Assembly (NCBI GenBank): GCA_902570265.1
Contig: CACFXF010000014.1
Location: forward strand, 1-44,681
From: an uncultured Alphaproteobacteria bacterium
GTDB lineage: Bacteria; Pseudomonadota; Alphaproteobacteria; Rhodobacterales; Rhodobacteraceae
Reading direction: 5' to 3'
DNA: 44,681 nucleotides
Below are positions 27,251 through 37,252 of the stretch, piece after piece. Position 1 is the first letter of the stretch. The number at the start of each line of letters is the position of its first letter. The notes beneath the pieces were generated by a model. It was given only the letters and a program-made list of their open reading frames with translations. It had not been told where the DNA came from and made no database searches. Position numbers and translations under genes: made by a program.

Positions 27251-28684
27251 TTAAACATATGGATTATTTCCAACCTTAAATTTAAGTCTTATGGGAATAT
27301 TTTTTAGATTAAACTGCTCTCTTATATTATTTAAAAGAAATCGCCTGTAATTTTTGGGTACGTCAAGACTTGATGAAAATATTAAAAAATTTGGAGGCCT
27401 TGATTTTATTTGAGTAATGTACCTTAATCTTAATCTTCTCCCTTTTAACATAGGTGGAGGATACTCTGAAGTTTTTATTTCCAACCATTTGTTTAATTTT
27501 GATGTGGCAAATCTTTTTTGCCAATTTCTTTTTGCATCTAAAATAGCTGAGTAAAGCTTTTCAGTGCCTTCATTTCTTAATGCAGAGATTGTAACAAATG
27601 GAATATTTCCAAATTGGGGTAATGATAATTTTATTTTATTTTTTAATTTGTTAATTTTTTCTTTTTTATTTTTTTCTACATCCCACTTATTGAGAGCTAA
27701 AATCAAACATCTACCTTCTTTTTCAATTAAATTTATAATCCTAAGATCTTGTAAATCTAATGCATTTTCAATATCGAGTAACATAATAACAACTTCAGAA
27801 AACTTAATAACTTCAACTGATTTTTGTACCGATAATTCTTCTATTCCTTTTTGAATTTTGCTTGAACGCCTCATACCAGCAGTATCAATTATCCTAAATT
27901 CTTGTCCCATCCAATTTAAATCTACTAAAATTGGATCAGTAGTTGTCCCAGACTTTGAACTTGTTAAAACTCTTTGTTTTTTTATTATAGAATTCAGTAA
28001 AGTTGACTTTCCAACATTTGGTCTGCCAACAATTGCAAGTTTTATTGGTTCATTTTGTAAATTTAATTGTTTTTCGTTAATTAATGTTAAATAAGGATCT
28101 ACAACATTTTTTTTTCTATTCCAATTAGTATATAACGAACTTTCATTATCTTCAGATATTCTAGGTTGCTTTAATTTTAAAAAACGTAACATTTCTTTTT
28201 TTAAATCATCAATACCTAAACCATGTGCAGCAGATATGGGGAAAGAATATTCTAATCCTAATGAAAGGGGCTCCCAAAAACCTTCTAAAGCTTTTCTGCT
28301 ATCATGCTTATTACTGATTAAGAAAGTTTTAAAAAAATATTTTTTTAAATAATAAGCAAATTCAATGTCATTGATGGTTAATCCATTTTTTGAGTCTACA
28401 ACAAATAGAATTAAATCAGCATCCGTTAATAGGTTTTCATTTATATGCATTATATCTTTTTGTAAAAAACTTTCTGGTGACAGTAAATCACAACCAGCAG
28501 TATCATATAATCTTAATAACAAGTCATTAAGGTAAAAATCAACATATTTGAAATCCCTCGTTGTTCCTGGGTTATTATCTATAATTGATGTTGATCTATT
28601 TAATAACCTATTAAACAGTGTAGATTTTCCAACATTTGAGCGACCAATTATTAAAACATTAAATAAGGTCAATTTGTTCACCAA
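27251..28684 (-). CDS. der: Ribosome-associated GTPase Der (EngA)
   Basis: Essential double GTPase needed for 50S assembly. The 477 residues have two G domains: first P-loop GRSNVGKS (14-21) with DTAG and NKHD; second P-loop GRPNVGKS (220-227) with DTAG and NKWD; then the KH-like domain (about 380-477) with PPNFLIFSSSLDVPKNYRRF (written here at its visible extent). The start is TTG at 28684 or GTG at 28681; AAGAG lies immediately upstream and fits GTG slightly better. It follows bamB by 17 bases, a very common proteobacterial pairing. Confidence 0.96.
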   Translation of the reverse strand: MVNKLTLFNVLIIGRSNVGKSTLFNRLLNRSTSIIDNNPGTTRDFKYVDFYLNDLLLRLYDTAGCDLLSPESFLQKDIMHINENLLTDADLILFVVDSKNGLTINDIEFAYYLKKYFFKTFLISNKHDSRKALEGFWEPLSLGLEYSFPISAAHGLGIDDLKKEMLRFLKLKQPRISEDNESSLYTNWNRKKNVVDPYLTLINEKQLNLQNEPIKLAIVGRPNVGKSTLLNSIIKKQRVLTSSKSGTTTDPILVDLNWMGQEFRIIDTAGMRRSSKIQKGIEELSVQKSVEVIKFSEVVIMLLDIENALDLQDLRIINLIEKEGRCLILALNKWDVEKNKKEKINKLKNKIKLSLPQFGNIPFVTISALRNEGTEKLYSAILDAKRNWQKRFATSKLNKWLEIKTSEYPPPMLKGRRLRLRYITQIKSRPPNFLIFSSSLDVPKNYRRFLLNNIREQFNLKNIPIRLKFKVGNNPYV

Positions 28685-28701
28685 CTCTTAAATGAAGTAA
28701 A

Positions 28702-29997
28702 TTAATTAAAAGCAATAATTTTACCAGATTTAGTAACAATAAATAATCTATTGTGGACAGCAAAAGGTCTATATAGTGCTCTACTACCTAACCTATATTG
28801 CAAAATTTGTTGACCATTAAATGGGTTAAATTTTCTTAAGTATCCATCTGTCCCAGCTATCCACAAAAAATTTCCGGCTAAAGTTGGTCCAAAAAATTTT
28901 TCGGAATTATTTGGCTTTGAAATATTTCTGGACCAAATTACTTTACCGTTTTTTTCGTCTATTCTGACCAACTTACCTTTTGTTGATACTACAAATATAG
29001 AACCACCGTTTATTAAGGGTGTACTATTTGAGCCAACCGGGAGACTCCATATTTTATTTCCATTTATTAAATTTAAAGCTAATAATTGGCCAGAAGAGCT
29101 CAAAGCAAAAGCTACATTTGACTTAATTACTGGACTACCACCAAAATCACCAATAACAGAATATGACTCACCTTTATTTCCTTGATCAAAAGATGTCTTC
29201 CATATTTCAGATCCATTATTCGGACGAACTACAGTAAGTTGACCTGAACTAAATGGTAAAATTAATTTATTGTTTTTTAAAGCTGGAGATACCCCTTTCC
29301 TTAAAAGTGTGGGTCTTGTAGCTCCTTCAAGGGTCCAAATAGTTTCACCTTTTTTGTTAATTGCAATAGCTAAGTCACCAGAATTAACAATAAAAATCTT
29401 ATCATTATTATATATTGGTGCTCCTCGGAAAGGAGAATCAAATCTCTTTTTCCATTTTATTGAACCTGCTAAATTAATAGAAAAAAATTCTCCGAAACCA
29501 GTAGCTACATATAAATTATTTTTATCTATTGCAATACCACCTGAATGATGAGTTTTTTGTTTTTTTTCTTCAGATGGAGATAAACTTATCACCCAATCTT
29601 TTTTACCATTAAGATTGAAAGAATAGAGATTTGCACTTCCATCTAGAATATAGATGTTGTTATTTGAAAATACAGGAGCTGAAATATTTCCTCTATTTTT
29701 TAAAGAAGTTTCCCACAATTTAGATAAGGAACTGTCAAATTTTGAATGTTCTAATAGATGAGTAGGTCCATTATCTACCTGTTGAATAGATGCTATAGTT
29801 TTTTGAGAACTTAATTTAATATTTTGTCCATCATTGACTAGATATTTATCCATTTCTTGCTGATATAAGTCCTGCCGATCCCCTTCAAGACTTTCATTAT
29901 TAAAACAAGATATCAAAGGCAGACAAAGAATAAAAATTAGTAACTTAGATTTAATAAATGGTATTTCATATTTTTTTTGAAAATACTTTAAATTCAT
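28702..29997 (-). CDS. bamB: BamB-like outer membrane assembly lipoprotein (beta-propeller)
   Basis: Lipoprotein of the BAM complex that helps insert beta-barrels. The N-terminus has a signal anchor and lipobox, LLIFILCLPLISC, with Cys about residue 32; the basic stretch ahead of it is long (about 18 residues). The rest is a PQQ-like eight-bladed propeller with repeated blades such as NIYILDGSANLYSFNLNGKK, NLYVATGFGEFFSINLAGS and IWIAGTDGYLRKFNPFNGQ-like units. The 431 residues are within the family range. It is between a YfgM-like gene and der, the same order as E. coli yfgM-bamB-der, which makes the call secure despite low sequence conservation. Confidence 0.92.
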   Translation of the reverse strand: MNLKYFQKKYEIPFIKSKLLIFILCLPLISCFNNESLEGDRQDLYQQEMDKYLVNDGQNIKLSSQKTIASIQQVDNGPTHLLEHSKFDSSLSKLWETSLKNRGNISAPVFSNNNIYILDGSANLYSFNLNGKKDWVISLSPSEEKKQKTHHSGGIAIDKNNLYVATGFGEFFSINLAGSIKWKKRFDSPFRGAPIYNNDKIFIVNSGDLAIAINKKGETIWTLEGATRPTLLRKGVSPALKNNKLILPFSSGQLTVVRPNNGSEIWKTSFDQGNKGESYSVIGDFGGSPVIKSNVAFALSSSGQLLALNLINGNKIWSLPVGSNSTPLINGGSIFVVSTKGKLVRIDEKNGKVIWSRNISKPNNSEKFFGPTLAGNFLWIAGTDGYLRKFNPFNGQQILQYRLGSRALYRPFAVHNRLFIVTKSGKIIAFN

Positions 29998-30038
29998 TAA
30001 TTACAACCTTCAAATCATTTATTTTATTAAAAGTAATA

Positions 30039-30680
30039 TTATTTAATTAGAGACAGTACAACAGTCTTCAAATTATTCAGTCTATTAGTCAAAGAAAGTG
30101 AATTTGATAATTCAGGCTGCACTATATCAATTTCTTCCAAGGCCTCATTGTATAAACCTTTTTCCAAAAATAAATTTATTTTCTCTTCTATTGCTAATAG
30201 TCTAAAAGGCCTATCAGGACCTGAAAGCTTATTTAGTATTTGAAATTTTTCATCATAAGTTTTATCACCCAAATGAAATTGGTAAAATAAAGCTAAATCT
30301 CTTAAAACCTGTGGTGAACTTTCATCATTTTCAATATTACTTAAATACTGTAACTTTGTTTTTATATTATTTTTTTGTTTAAGAAATAACGGGTTGAGTA
30401 TAGCTAAAGTATAGCCCGGTTTATTTTTTGCTATGTAAGTAGAATAATCATTAAAATCTTGGTCATTGGAAAATTTGTTTAAAACCAAGGTTAGTTCATC
30501 ACCATTTAATTGGTAATTGATTTTTTCATAATTCTTTTTCCACTCATTATATGCAACAATAAATACAATTATTAATATGGCGATAATACCAATCCATGAA
30601 TACTTTTTTATATATTTAAAAAGTTTATCACGACGAACTTCCTCACTTACTTCTTTTATAAATGAATCATTTAAACTCAA
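30039..30680 (-). CDS. YfgM-like membrane-anchored TPR protein
   Basis: A 213-residue protein with a short charged cytoplasmic N-terminus (SLNDSFIKEVSEEVRRDKLF), one membrane helix at about 28-46 (WIGIIAILIIVFIVAYNEW) and a helical periplasmic domain with TPR-like helix pairs near the C-terminus (LRDLALFYQFHLGDKTYDEK, EKGLYNEALEEIDIVQPEL). This is the architecture of YfgM/ancillary SecYEG translocon subunit proteins, and location upstream of bamB-der agrees. Role in chaperone contact with exported proteins is inferred from the family. It is divergent from the RND operon across 203 bases with no clear promoter motif. Confidence 0.82.
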   Translation of the reverse strand: MSLNDSFIKEVSEEVRRDKLFKYIKKYSWIGIIAILIIVFIVAYNEWKKNYEKINYQLNGDELTLVLNKFSNDQDFNDYSTYIAKNKPGYTLAILNPLFLKQKNNIKTKLQYLSNIENDESSPQVLRDLALFYQFHLGDKTYDEKFQILNKLSGPDRPFRLLAIEEKINLFLEKGLYNEALEEIDIVQPELSNSLSLTNRLNNLKTVVLSLIK

Positions 30681-30883
30681 TTTTAAAATCTCCCAACTAA
30701 AGTATAATTTTTACTTTATATTTTCTAAAAAAATCTACATAAAAGTTTAGTTATACTAGAAATAATGAAATAAACATCTAAATATAAATCAACGAACTTC
30801 ACGAAAGAAATCTAAGCTACCTAAAAATTAAACTATATTATAATAAATTAAAAGGAACAATTATTTATAAGGAATAAAATAAA

Positions 30884-30916
30884 ATGGTAACTCAACTTTT
30901 ATATTTGGCTTTTTGA
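30884..30916 (+). CDS. Possible 10-residue leader peptide before the RND adaptor
   Basis: ATG at 30884 opens a frame encoding MVTQLLYLAF and ends at TGA 30914-30916, which overlaps the ATG of the adaptor gene as TGATG. AAGGA at 30869-30873 is 10 bases upstream, whereas the adaptor ATG itself has no good ribosome site. Translation of the leader could feed ribosomes to the adaptor. The frame is too short for statistical support. Confidence 0.35.
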   Translation: MVTQLLYLAF

Positions 30917-32019
30917 TGCGGATAATTTCAATAATAGTAGCTATAATTGTTGCTTTTTCTCTTTATTTTCTAATTGTAGATAGAAATTCACTTATTAACT
31001 TTATTTCCAAGTTTCAAAATGAAAAAAAAATTGGGACAAGTTTAAAAACAAATAACCAAATCTCAGAAAAACAATCTGATAAAAGTGAATTACCTTTTGT
31101 TATTGTGAAAAGTTCAATAGCAGAGAAAACTGAAAATATACTTGTAGTACGAGGCCGTACTGAAGCAATAAGAAAAGTAGAAGTGCGTGCTGAAGTCAAC
31201 GGAGGTGTGATTTCTGAACCAAGGCTTAAAGGATCAAGAATTAAAAAGAATGAAACATTATGCGAAATTGCGGCAGGTACTAGATTTGTTACTTTAAATG
31301 AAGCTAAGATGAGATTGTTGGAAGCAGAAAAAAAATCAAATGTGGTTCAATCACTTGGAGAAAAAGGTTATAGCACTGAAACAAATAAATTAACTCAAAA
31401 AACAATTCTGGAGACTGCAAAAGCAGCCTTGGCTAGAGCAGAATATGAGATATCAAAATTGATTATAAAAGCACCATTTGCAGGCATTTTAGAGAATAAT
31501 ACTGCTGAAATTGGAAGTTTTTTAAACATAGGCTCCTTATGTGCAACAATAATAGACTTAAGTGAAATAAAACTAATAGGATATATTCCAGAGTTAAAAA
31601 TTCGAGAAATATCTTTAGGATCTGATGCTTATGGAACAACTGTTTCTGGAATAACTACAAAAGGAAGAGTTAGTTTTATTTCTAAACAAGCTGATAGAGT
31701 TACAAAAACATTTAGGGTAGAAATATTGGCCGATAATAATGATGAACTGATAAGAGATGGTGAAACAATTCAAATTCAAATAAATTTAGAGAGTAATAAA
31801 GCACACTTGTTACCACAATCAGTATTGACTCTTAATGATGAAGGCGATTTAGGAGTTAGAACAGTAGTAAACAAGACTGTAGAGTTTTTCAAAGTCAAAA
31901 TTCTTAGAGACCAAAAAAATGGCCTATTATTAACTGGTTTACCAGATAATGTTGATGTTATAACCGTTGGACAGGAATTCGTTATAGAGGGACAGAAAGT
32001 AAATATTTCTTATGAGTAA
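30916..32019 (+). CDS. RND efflux pump periplasmic adaptor (membrane fusion protein)
   Basis: Periplasmic adaptor linking an RND pump to an outer-membrane channel. The 367 residues start with an uncleaved membrane anchor (RIISIIVAIIVAFSLYFLIV), followed by a barrel-sandwich lipoyl-like half (VVRGRTEAIRKVEVRAEVNG), a short coiled-coil hairpin (about 130-180), the second lipoyl half IIKAPFAGILENNTAEIGSF, and beta-barrel and membrane-proximal domains. Start: ATG at 30916, coupled by TGATG to a leader frame; TTG at 30913 is an alternative. The pump gene follows after 4 bases. The TolC-type channel is not in the window. Substrate cannot be read from sequence. Confidence 0.93.
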   Translation: MRIISIIVAIIVAFSLYFLIVDRNSLINFISKFQNEKKIGTSLKTNNQISEKQSDKSELPFVIVKSSIAEKTENILVVRGRTEAIRKVEVRAEVNGGVISEPRLKGSRIKKNETLCEIAAGTRFVTLNEAKMRLLEAEKKSNVVQSLGEKGYSTETNKLTQKTILETAKAALARAEYEISKLIIKAPFAGILENNTAEIGSFLNIGSLCATIIDLSEIKLIGYIPELKIREISLGSDAYGTTVSGITTKGRVSFISKQADRVTKTFRVEILADNNDELIRDGETIQIQINLESNKAHLLPQSVLTLNDEGDLGVRTVVNKTVEFFKVKILRDQKNGLLLTGLPDNVDVITVGQEFVIEGQKVNISYE

Positions 32020-32023
32020 ATAG

Positions 32024-35000
32024 ATGAAAAATATTATAGATTGGGCTAGTCAAAGAGCTCGGATGGTTCTTTTTTTTGTTGTTCTATCCTTAATTGCTGG
32101 TTTTTATTCATATTTTAATCTTCCTAAAGAAGGTGAGCCAGATATAGAAATTCCCGTTGTTTTTATATCAGTTCCTTTTCAAGGAATTTCAGCAGAAGAT
32201 AGTGAAGCTCTTTTGGTTAAACCATTGGAGAAAGAATTATCTGAACTTAAAGGCTTAAAAAAGATAGCTTCAACAGCTGCTGAAAGCTATGCTGGCGTAC
32301 TTTTAGAATTTGATTATGGCTGGGATAGAGAGGCAACTTTAGCTGATATTAGAGATAAAACTAATAAAGCGGAGAGTAACTTTCCTGACGGTGCTGAACA
32401 ATATTCTATTAATGAAATCAATTTTTCAGAATTTCCCATTGTTATAGTAACGATATCAGGAAATATTCCAGAAAGGACTTTAACTCGACTAGCTAAAGAT
32501 CTTCAAGAAGTAATTGAAACAGTACCAAATGTTTTAGAAACTGGACTTTCTGGAGCAAGAGAGGAGATGGTAGAAGTGATAATTGATCCTCTGAAGCTAG
32601 AGTTATACAATATAACAGCTGGAGAATTATTTAATGTAGTTAATAACAATAATAAATTAATTGCAGCTGGTGATGTTGAAGTTGGAACTGGATCATATGC
32701 GATAAAAATACCTTCAAGCTTTAAATCAACTGAAGATGTTTATAATCTTCCAATAAAAAAAAATGGGGACAGATTAGTTAATCTTGGCGATGTAGCTGAA
32801 ATTAGGCTTACTTTCAAAGACAGAACTGGAATGGCCAGATTTAATGGACAACCAACGATGGCTATTCAAGTTGTAAAAAGAAAAGGCTCTAATCTTATTC
32901 AAACCGTTGATGATGTTAAAAAAATTGTAAATAAGTATAAGGAAACATGGCCAGTTCTTCTCCAAGAAAATCTAGTAGTTGACTTTTCATTAGATAATTC
33001 CAAGCAAGTGAAGGGAATGGTAGATTCTCTTGAATCAGCTGTATTAACTGCTATTGCACTCGTGATGATAGTAGTCTTAGCTTCTTTAGGTACAAGATCT
33101 GCATTGTTAGTAGGTTTTGCTATACCAATGTCTTTCATGCTTACGTTTGCATTGTTAGCAGTTTTTAATATATCTATATCTAATATTGTTATGTTTGGTT
33201 TAATATTGGCTGTTGGTATGCTAGTTGACGGCGCAATAATTGTCGTTGAATATGCTGATAAAGAAATCAAAAAAAATATTGGTCCAATGCGTGCGTACAA
33301 AGCAGCTGCAAAAAGAATGTTCTGGCCTATCATATCATCAACTGCTACAACTTTGTGTGCATTTTTACCAATGTTATTTTGGCCAGGGGTAGCAGGTCAA
33401 TTTATGGGGAATTTACCCGTAACAATCATTTTTGTATTGTCAGCATCTTTGATAGTAGTACTGATTTATTTACCTGTTGTTGGAGGAGTAACAGGAAGGG
33501 TTTCTAGAAAAATGGATCACGTTGCTGAAGTAATTAATAAGACTTTTTCAACTTATTTTAGGATAGTGTTATTTATAAGTGCTATTATTTTATCCATTTT
33601 TACTGCTTTTTATTTACTAAGTTCATTATTCATTGAAGTTAATAAAAATAGTGCCCTAACTTTAATGATAATTTTTTTCTTTGAATGTATTATCCTATCA
33701 ACTCTTATCTCTTCTTTTAAACGAAAAAAAGCTAGTGAAATCTTTCAATATAAAAGAACAAGTCTTGGAAAGATATTTTATTTACTTGTAGGAAATCCAG
33801 TTATGCCATTAATAACAATTATTTTGAGTATAATATTAATTTTTTCAATTATCCAAGGTTTCAAACAAAATAATAAAGGCGTTGAATTTTTTGTAGAAAC
33901 AGAATTTGAGCAAGCATTAGCACACGTTAGAGCAAGAGGGAACTTGTCAATTTCAGAAAAAGATAGATTAGTAAAAATGGTTGAAAAAGAAATTCTAGGT
34001 GTAGATGGTGTTGAAGCAGTGTTTGCCTTTACAGGACCAGGCGGATTTACAAACGCAGATGGTCTAGGTGATGCTAAACCAATTGATACAATTGGAGGAA
34101 TTCAAATAGAGTTATCTGAATGGAATAAAAGAAAGCCAGGTAAAGAGATAATAGAAGAAATTAATAACAAACTCAAAAAATTACCAGGTGTAAAAGCACA
34201 AATTTCAGAACAAGTAAGAGGGCCCTCTTCTCCTAAACCGATATTTATAAGAGTATCTGGAATGAACAGAGACAAATTATTACAAGCTACTGAAACTATT
34301 AGAAATAAATTAGAAAAAAATCCAGCTCTTAAAGACATAGGAGATACTAGACCCTTACCAGGTATAGACTGGCAATTCGATGTAGATGTTGAAGCAACAG
34401 GTATATATGGTACTGATGTAGCAACAATAGGCGGAATTATACAACTTGTAACTAAAGGAATAAATCTTGGTAATATGAGGACTGATAATTCAGATGAAGA
34501 GCTAGAAATTAGAGTTAGATTTCCTGAAAAAGATAGGCTTTTGTCTACTATAGATGATCTAAAAGTAAGAACAAGTATTGGGCTAGTCCCTATATCAAAT
34601 CTAATCAGTAGAAAACCCGTTCCTAAAGTTGATAATATTGCTAGAATAAATAAATCGAGGGTTTTTGATATATCTGCTGACATTAAAAGTGGTGAAAATG
34701 CTAATGTACAATTGAAAAAAATTGAAGAATGGCTTATTACAGAAAATCCTTTGCCAAGAGATGTTAATTGGAGTTTTGCTGGTGAAGCGAATGACCAGGC
34801 CGAAAGTCAAGCATTTTTGACAATAGCTTTTAGTGGAGCACTGGGTTTAATGTTTGTAATTTTATTAGCTCAATTTAATAGTTTCTATAATTCTATTTTG
34901 GTTCTGCTTGCAGTTATAATGTCTACAACTGGGGTTTTGATTGGGATGTTAGTTATGGATCAAACTTTTTCTGTAATAATGACTGGAACTGGTATTGTAG

Positions 35001-35401
35001 CTTTAGCTGGAATTGTTGTTAATAATAATATTGTTTTAATAGATACTTACCAACAATATATTTCTTCAATGAATAAAATTGAAGCAATAATAAGGACAGT
35101 AGAAGACAGAATAAGACCAGTATTATTAACAACCATAACTACAATGGCAGGATTAACACCTATGATGTTTGGTTTATCTCTAGATTTTCAAAATGGTGGT
35201 TATAGTGTAAATGAACCAACTGTCACATGGTGGAAGCAGTTAGCAACAGCAATAGTCTTTGGACTTGGTTTTGCAACTATACTTACATTATTATTGACAC
35301 CAACTTTTTTGGCGCTGAGATACTGGTGGGAAAATTTGTTTAAAATAGTTTTGAACAGAATAATGAGAATTAGTGCAAAAAAATCAATTTCTGCTGAATA
35401 A
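32024..35401 (+). CDS. RND efflux transporter permease, HAE/AcrB-like
   Basis: Proton-driven inner-membrane exporter, 1125 residues. Typical RND signatures: WASQRARMVLFFVVLSLIAG at the N-terminus, LPKEGEPDIEIP, two large periplasmic loops, and VGMLVDGAIIVVEYADKEI in TM4, where Asp402 is the proton-relay aspartate and the second Asp of AcrB is Gly403, as in many non-AcrB RND pumps. The C-terminal half has LLAQFNSFYNSILVLLAVIM and LAGIVVNNNIVLIDTY. Between TM6 and TM7, residues about 514-565 add two hydrophobic helices not found in AcrB, which explains the greater length. It converges on the ABC exporter with 7 bases between stops and a T-run there. Confidence 0.95.
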   Translation: MKNIIDWASQRARMVLFFVVLSLIAGFYSYFNLPKEGEPDIEIPVVFISVPFQGISAEDSEALLVKPLEKELSELKGLKKIASTAAESYAGVLLEFDYGWDREATLADIRDKTNKAESNFPDGAEQYSINEINFSEFPIVIVTISGNIPERTLTRLAKDLQEVIETVPNVLETGLSGAREEMVEVIIDPLKLELYNITAGELFNVVNNNNKLIAAGDVEVGTGSYAIKIPSSFKSTEDVYNLPIKKNGDRLVNLGDVAEIRLTFKDRTGMARFNGQPTMAIQVVKRKGSNLIQTVDDVKKIVNKYKETWPVLLQENLVVDFSLDNSKQVKGMVDSLESAVLTAIALVMIVVLASLGTRSALLVGFAIPMSFMLTFALLAVFNISISNIVMFGLILAVGMLVDGAIIVVEYADKEIKKNIGPMRAYKAAAKRMFWPIISSTATTLCAFLPMLFWPGVAGQFMGNLPVTIIFVLSASLIVVLIYLPVVGGVTGRVSRKMDHVAEVINKTFSTYFRIVLFISAIILSIFTAFYLLSSLFIEVNKNSALTLMIIFFFECIILSTLISSFKRKKASEIFQYKRTSLGKIFYLLVGNPVMPLITIILSIILIFSIIQGFKQNNKGVEFFVETEFEQALAHVRARGNLSISEKDRLVKMVEKEILGVDGVEAVFAFTGPGGFTNADGLGDAKPIDTIGGIQIELSEWNKRKPGKEIIEEINNKLKKLPGVKAQISEQVRGPSSPKPIFIRVSGMNRDKLLQATETIRNKLEKNPALKDIGDTRPLPGIDWQFDVDVEATGIYGTDVATIGGIIQLVTKGINLGNMRTDNSDEELEIRVRFPEKDRLLSTIDDLKVRTSIGLVPISNLISRKPVPKVDNIARINKSRVFDISADIKSGENANVQLKKIEEWLITENPLPRDVNWSFAGEANDQAESQAFLTIAFSGALGLMFVILLAQFNSFYNSILVLLAVIMSTTGVLIGMLVMDQTFSVIMTGTGIVALAGIVVNNNIVLIDTYQQYISSMNKIEAIIRTVEDRIRPVLLTTITTMAGLTPMMFGLSLDFQNGGYSVNEPTVTWWKQLATAIVFGLGFATILTLLLTPTFLALRYWWENLFKIVLNRIMRISAKKSISAE

Positions 35402-35408
35402 TTTTTTT

Positions 35409-37187
35409 TTAATAAATCATATTTACATCTTGATTTTTCCAAAGTTTGAAATACTCACCTTCGGTATTCATAAGTTCCAAGTGAGTACCCTGCTCAATAA
35501 TTTTTCCAAAATTTAATACTATAATTTTATCTACGTCTGTTATTGCTGATAATCTATGCGATATAACGATCATTGTGGAATTGTTTTTATCTTTTCTAAG
35601 ATTTGCAAGGATATTTTTTTCTGTTGTATAGTCTAAAGAAGAAGTGCTTTCATCTAATAGCATTATTGAAGCATTTTTTAAAATAGTACGAGCTATTCCA
35701 ATTCTTTGTTTTTCACCACCTGAAAGCTTTAACCCTCTTTCACCAACCACAGTATTATATCCATTAGGCAATGAATTGATAAAATCATCAACACAAGCAG
35801 ATTTTGCAGCAGATTGAATTTGATCAAAATTAGCATTCTGATTTCCATACTTCAGATTATAGAGAATTGTATCATTAAATAATACAGTATCTTGAGGTAC
35901 TACGCCTATATTTTGATGCAACGAATTTAAAGTAACATCACTAATTTTTTGTTTATCAATATATATATCACCTTGTTGAGGATCATAAAATCTGAATAAT
36001 AATCTCGCAATGGTAGATTTTCCACTGCCAGTTTTCCCAACAATTGCGATTTGAGTGCCTTTACTAATATGTAATGAAAAATTACTCAAAATAAGTCTTT
36101 CAGGATTATAAGAAAAATGCACATTATTAAACTCAATATCACTATTAATTATATTCAATTTTTTTGCATTATTTTTGTCTTTTATTTCAATTTTTTGACT
36201 AAAAATTTTAAACATCGCTTCTAAATCAACTAAAGCTTGTCGTATTTCTCTGTAAACGGTACCAAGGAAATTCAAAGGAACACTAAGCTGTATAATTATT
36301 GCATTTAATCCTACAAACGAACCTAATGTTAGATTACCGCTATTTACCTCTCTCATGGATAAAATCATTATCGACATTAATCCTGTTGTAATAATAATAG
36401 TTTGACCTAAATTTAATAAAGCTAATGTCACGCTAGTTTTAACTGCTGCTTTTTGATATTGTTTCCTAGAAAAATTATATCGGTCCATTTCATATTTTTC
36501 CGCATTGAAATACTTAACCGTTTCATAATTTAATAGGCCATCAATTGCCTTTTGATTTGAATCTGAGTCAAATTGGTTCATTTTTTTCCTAATTGAAACT
36601 CTCCATTCAGTTATTTTAAATGTAAAATATGAATAAAGAATTAGGCATATAGAAACTATAAATGTATAAACTATTTCAAATTTATAAATCAAAATTATTA
36701 TGACTAATATAAATTCAAAAATTAATGGTATAATATTAAAAAACAAAAACCGTAATAAAAACTCAGTACCTATTACACCTCTCTCTACAATTCTACTTAT
36801 TGCACCAGTCTTTCTAGTCAAATGAAAACTGAGAGATAATGAGTGTATATGACTAAAAGCCTTTAAAGCAATTTTCCTCGATGCATTTTGCCCAACTAAA
36901 GCAAAAACTGCATCTCTTAATTGAGTAAAACCAACACTTAATATTCTGAAAATATTATATATTACAATAAGACTCAAAGAACCAAAAATTAAGAAAAACC
37001 AGTCATTGGTTTGATGTGATTTTATTTCAAATGAATCAACAACCCATATTAAGCTAATCGGTATCAAAACCGTAAAAACTTTTGCAAAAATCAGTGACAG
37101 GAATGCTATTATAACTCTTATTCGAAATCCAAATTGGTTTTTAGGCCACAAAAAAGGAATAATATTTTTTATAATCTCAAAATTCAT
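35409..37187 (-). CDS. Atm1-type ABC exporter (fused permease-ATPase)
   Basis: Half-transporter of the Atm1/HMT1 group, 592 residues: six-helix permease (about 20-310) and ATPase (about 350-590). Group-specific sequence is FHLTRKTGAISRIVERGVIG with TEFLLRFLFFNIIPLIFE behind it, matching Atm1-like proteins of alphaproteobacteria and mitochondria. ATPase motifs: Walker A GKTGSGKST (384-392), signature LSGGEKQR (488-495), Walker B IMLLDESTSSLD with Glu513, and the H-loop VISHRLS. Related proteins export glutathione-type thiols connected with Fe-S metabolism or metal tolerance; the substrate here is inference. It is 65 bases downstream of the LysM gene. Confidence 0.92.
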   Translation of the reverse strand: MNFEIIKNIIPFLWPKNQFGFRIRVIIAFLSLIFAKVFTVLIPISLIWVVDSFEIKSHQTNDWFFLIFGSLSLIVIYNIFRILSVGFTQLRDAVFALVGQNASRKIALKAFSHIHSLSLSFHLTRKTGAISRIVERGVIGTEFLLRFLFFNIIPLIFEFILVIIILIYKFEIVYTFIVSICLILYSYFTFKITEWRVSIRKKMNQFDSDSNQKAIDGLLNYETVKYFNAEKYEMDRYNFSRKQYQKAAVKTSVTLALLNLGQTIIITTGLMSIMILSMREVNSGNLTLGSFVGLNAIIIQLSVPLNFLGTVYREIRQALVDLEAMFKIFSQKIEIKDKNNAKKLNIINSDIEFNNVHFSYNPERLILSNFSLHISKGTQIAIVGKTGSGKSTIARLLFRFYDPQQGDIYIDKQKISDVTLNSLHQNIGVVPQDTVLFNDTILYNLKYGNQNANFDQIQSAAKSACVDDFINSLPNGYNTVVGERGLKLSGGEKQRIGIARTILKNASIMLLDESTSSLDYTTEKNILANLRKDKNNSTMIVISHRLSAITDVDKIIVLNFGKIIEQGTHLELMNTEGEYFKLWKNQDVNMIY

Positions 37188-37252
37188 ATTATAATTTTTG
37201 AAAAGCTAGAAATAAATATATCAAATTATAATCTTAAAAAGTTTTTAAAATT

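Noticed and set aside
32899-34683. Long minus-strand open frames of 144 and 193 codons inside the RND pump gene.
   Set aside because: They mirror the codon structure of a strongly conserved pump gene and show no family motif.
35402-35411. T-run between the RND pump and ABC exporter considered as a terminator tail.
   Set aside because: No stem-loop precedes it on either strand.
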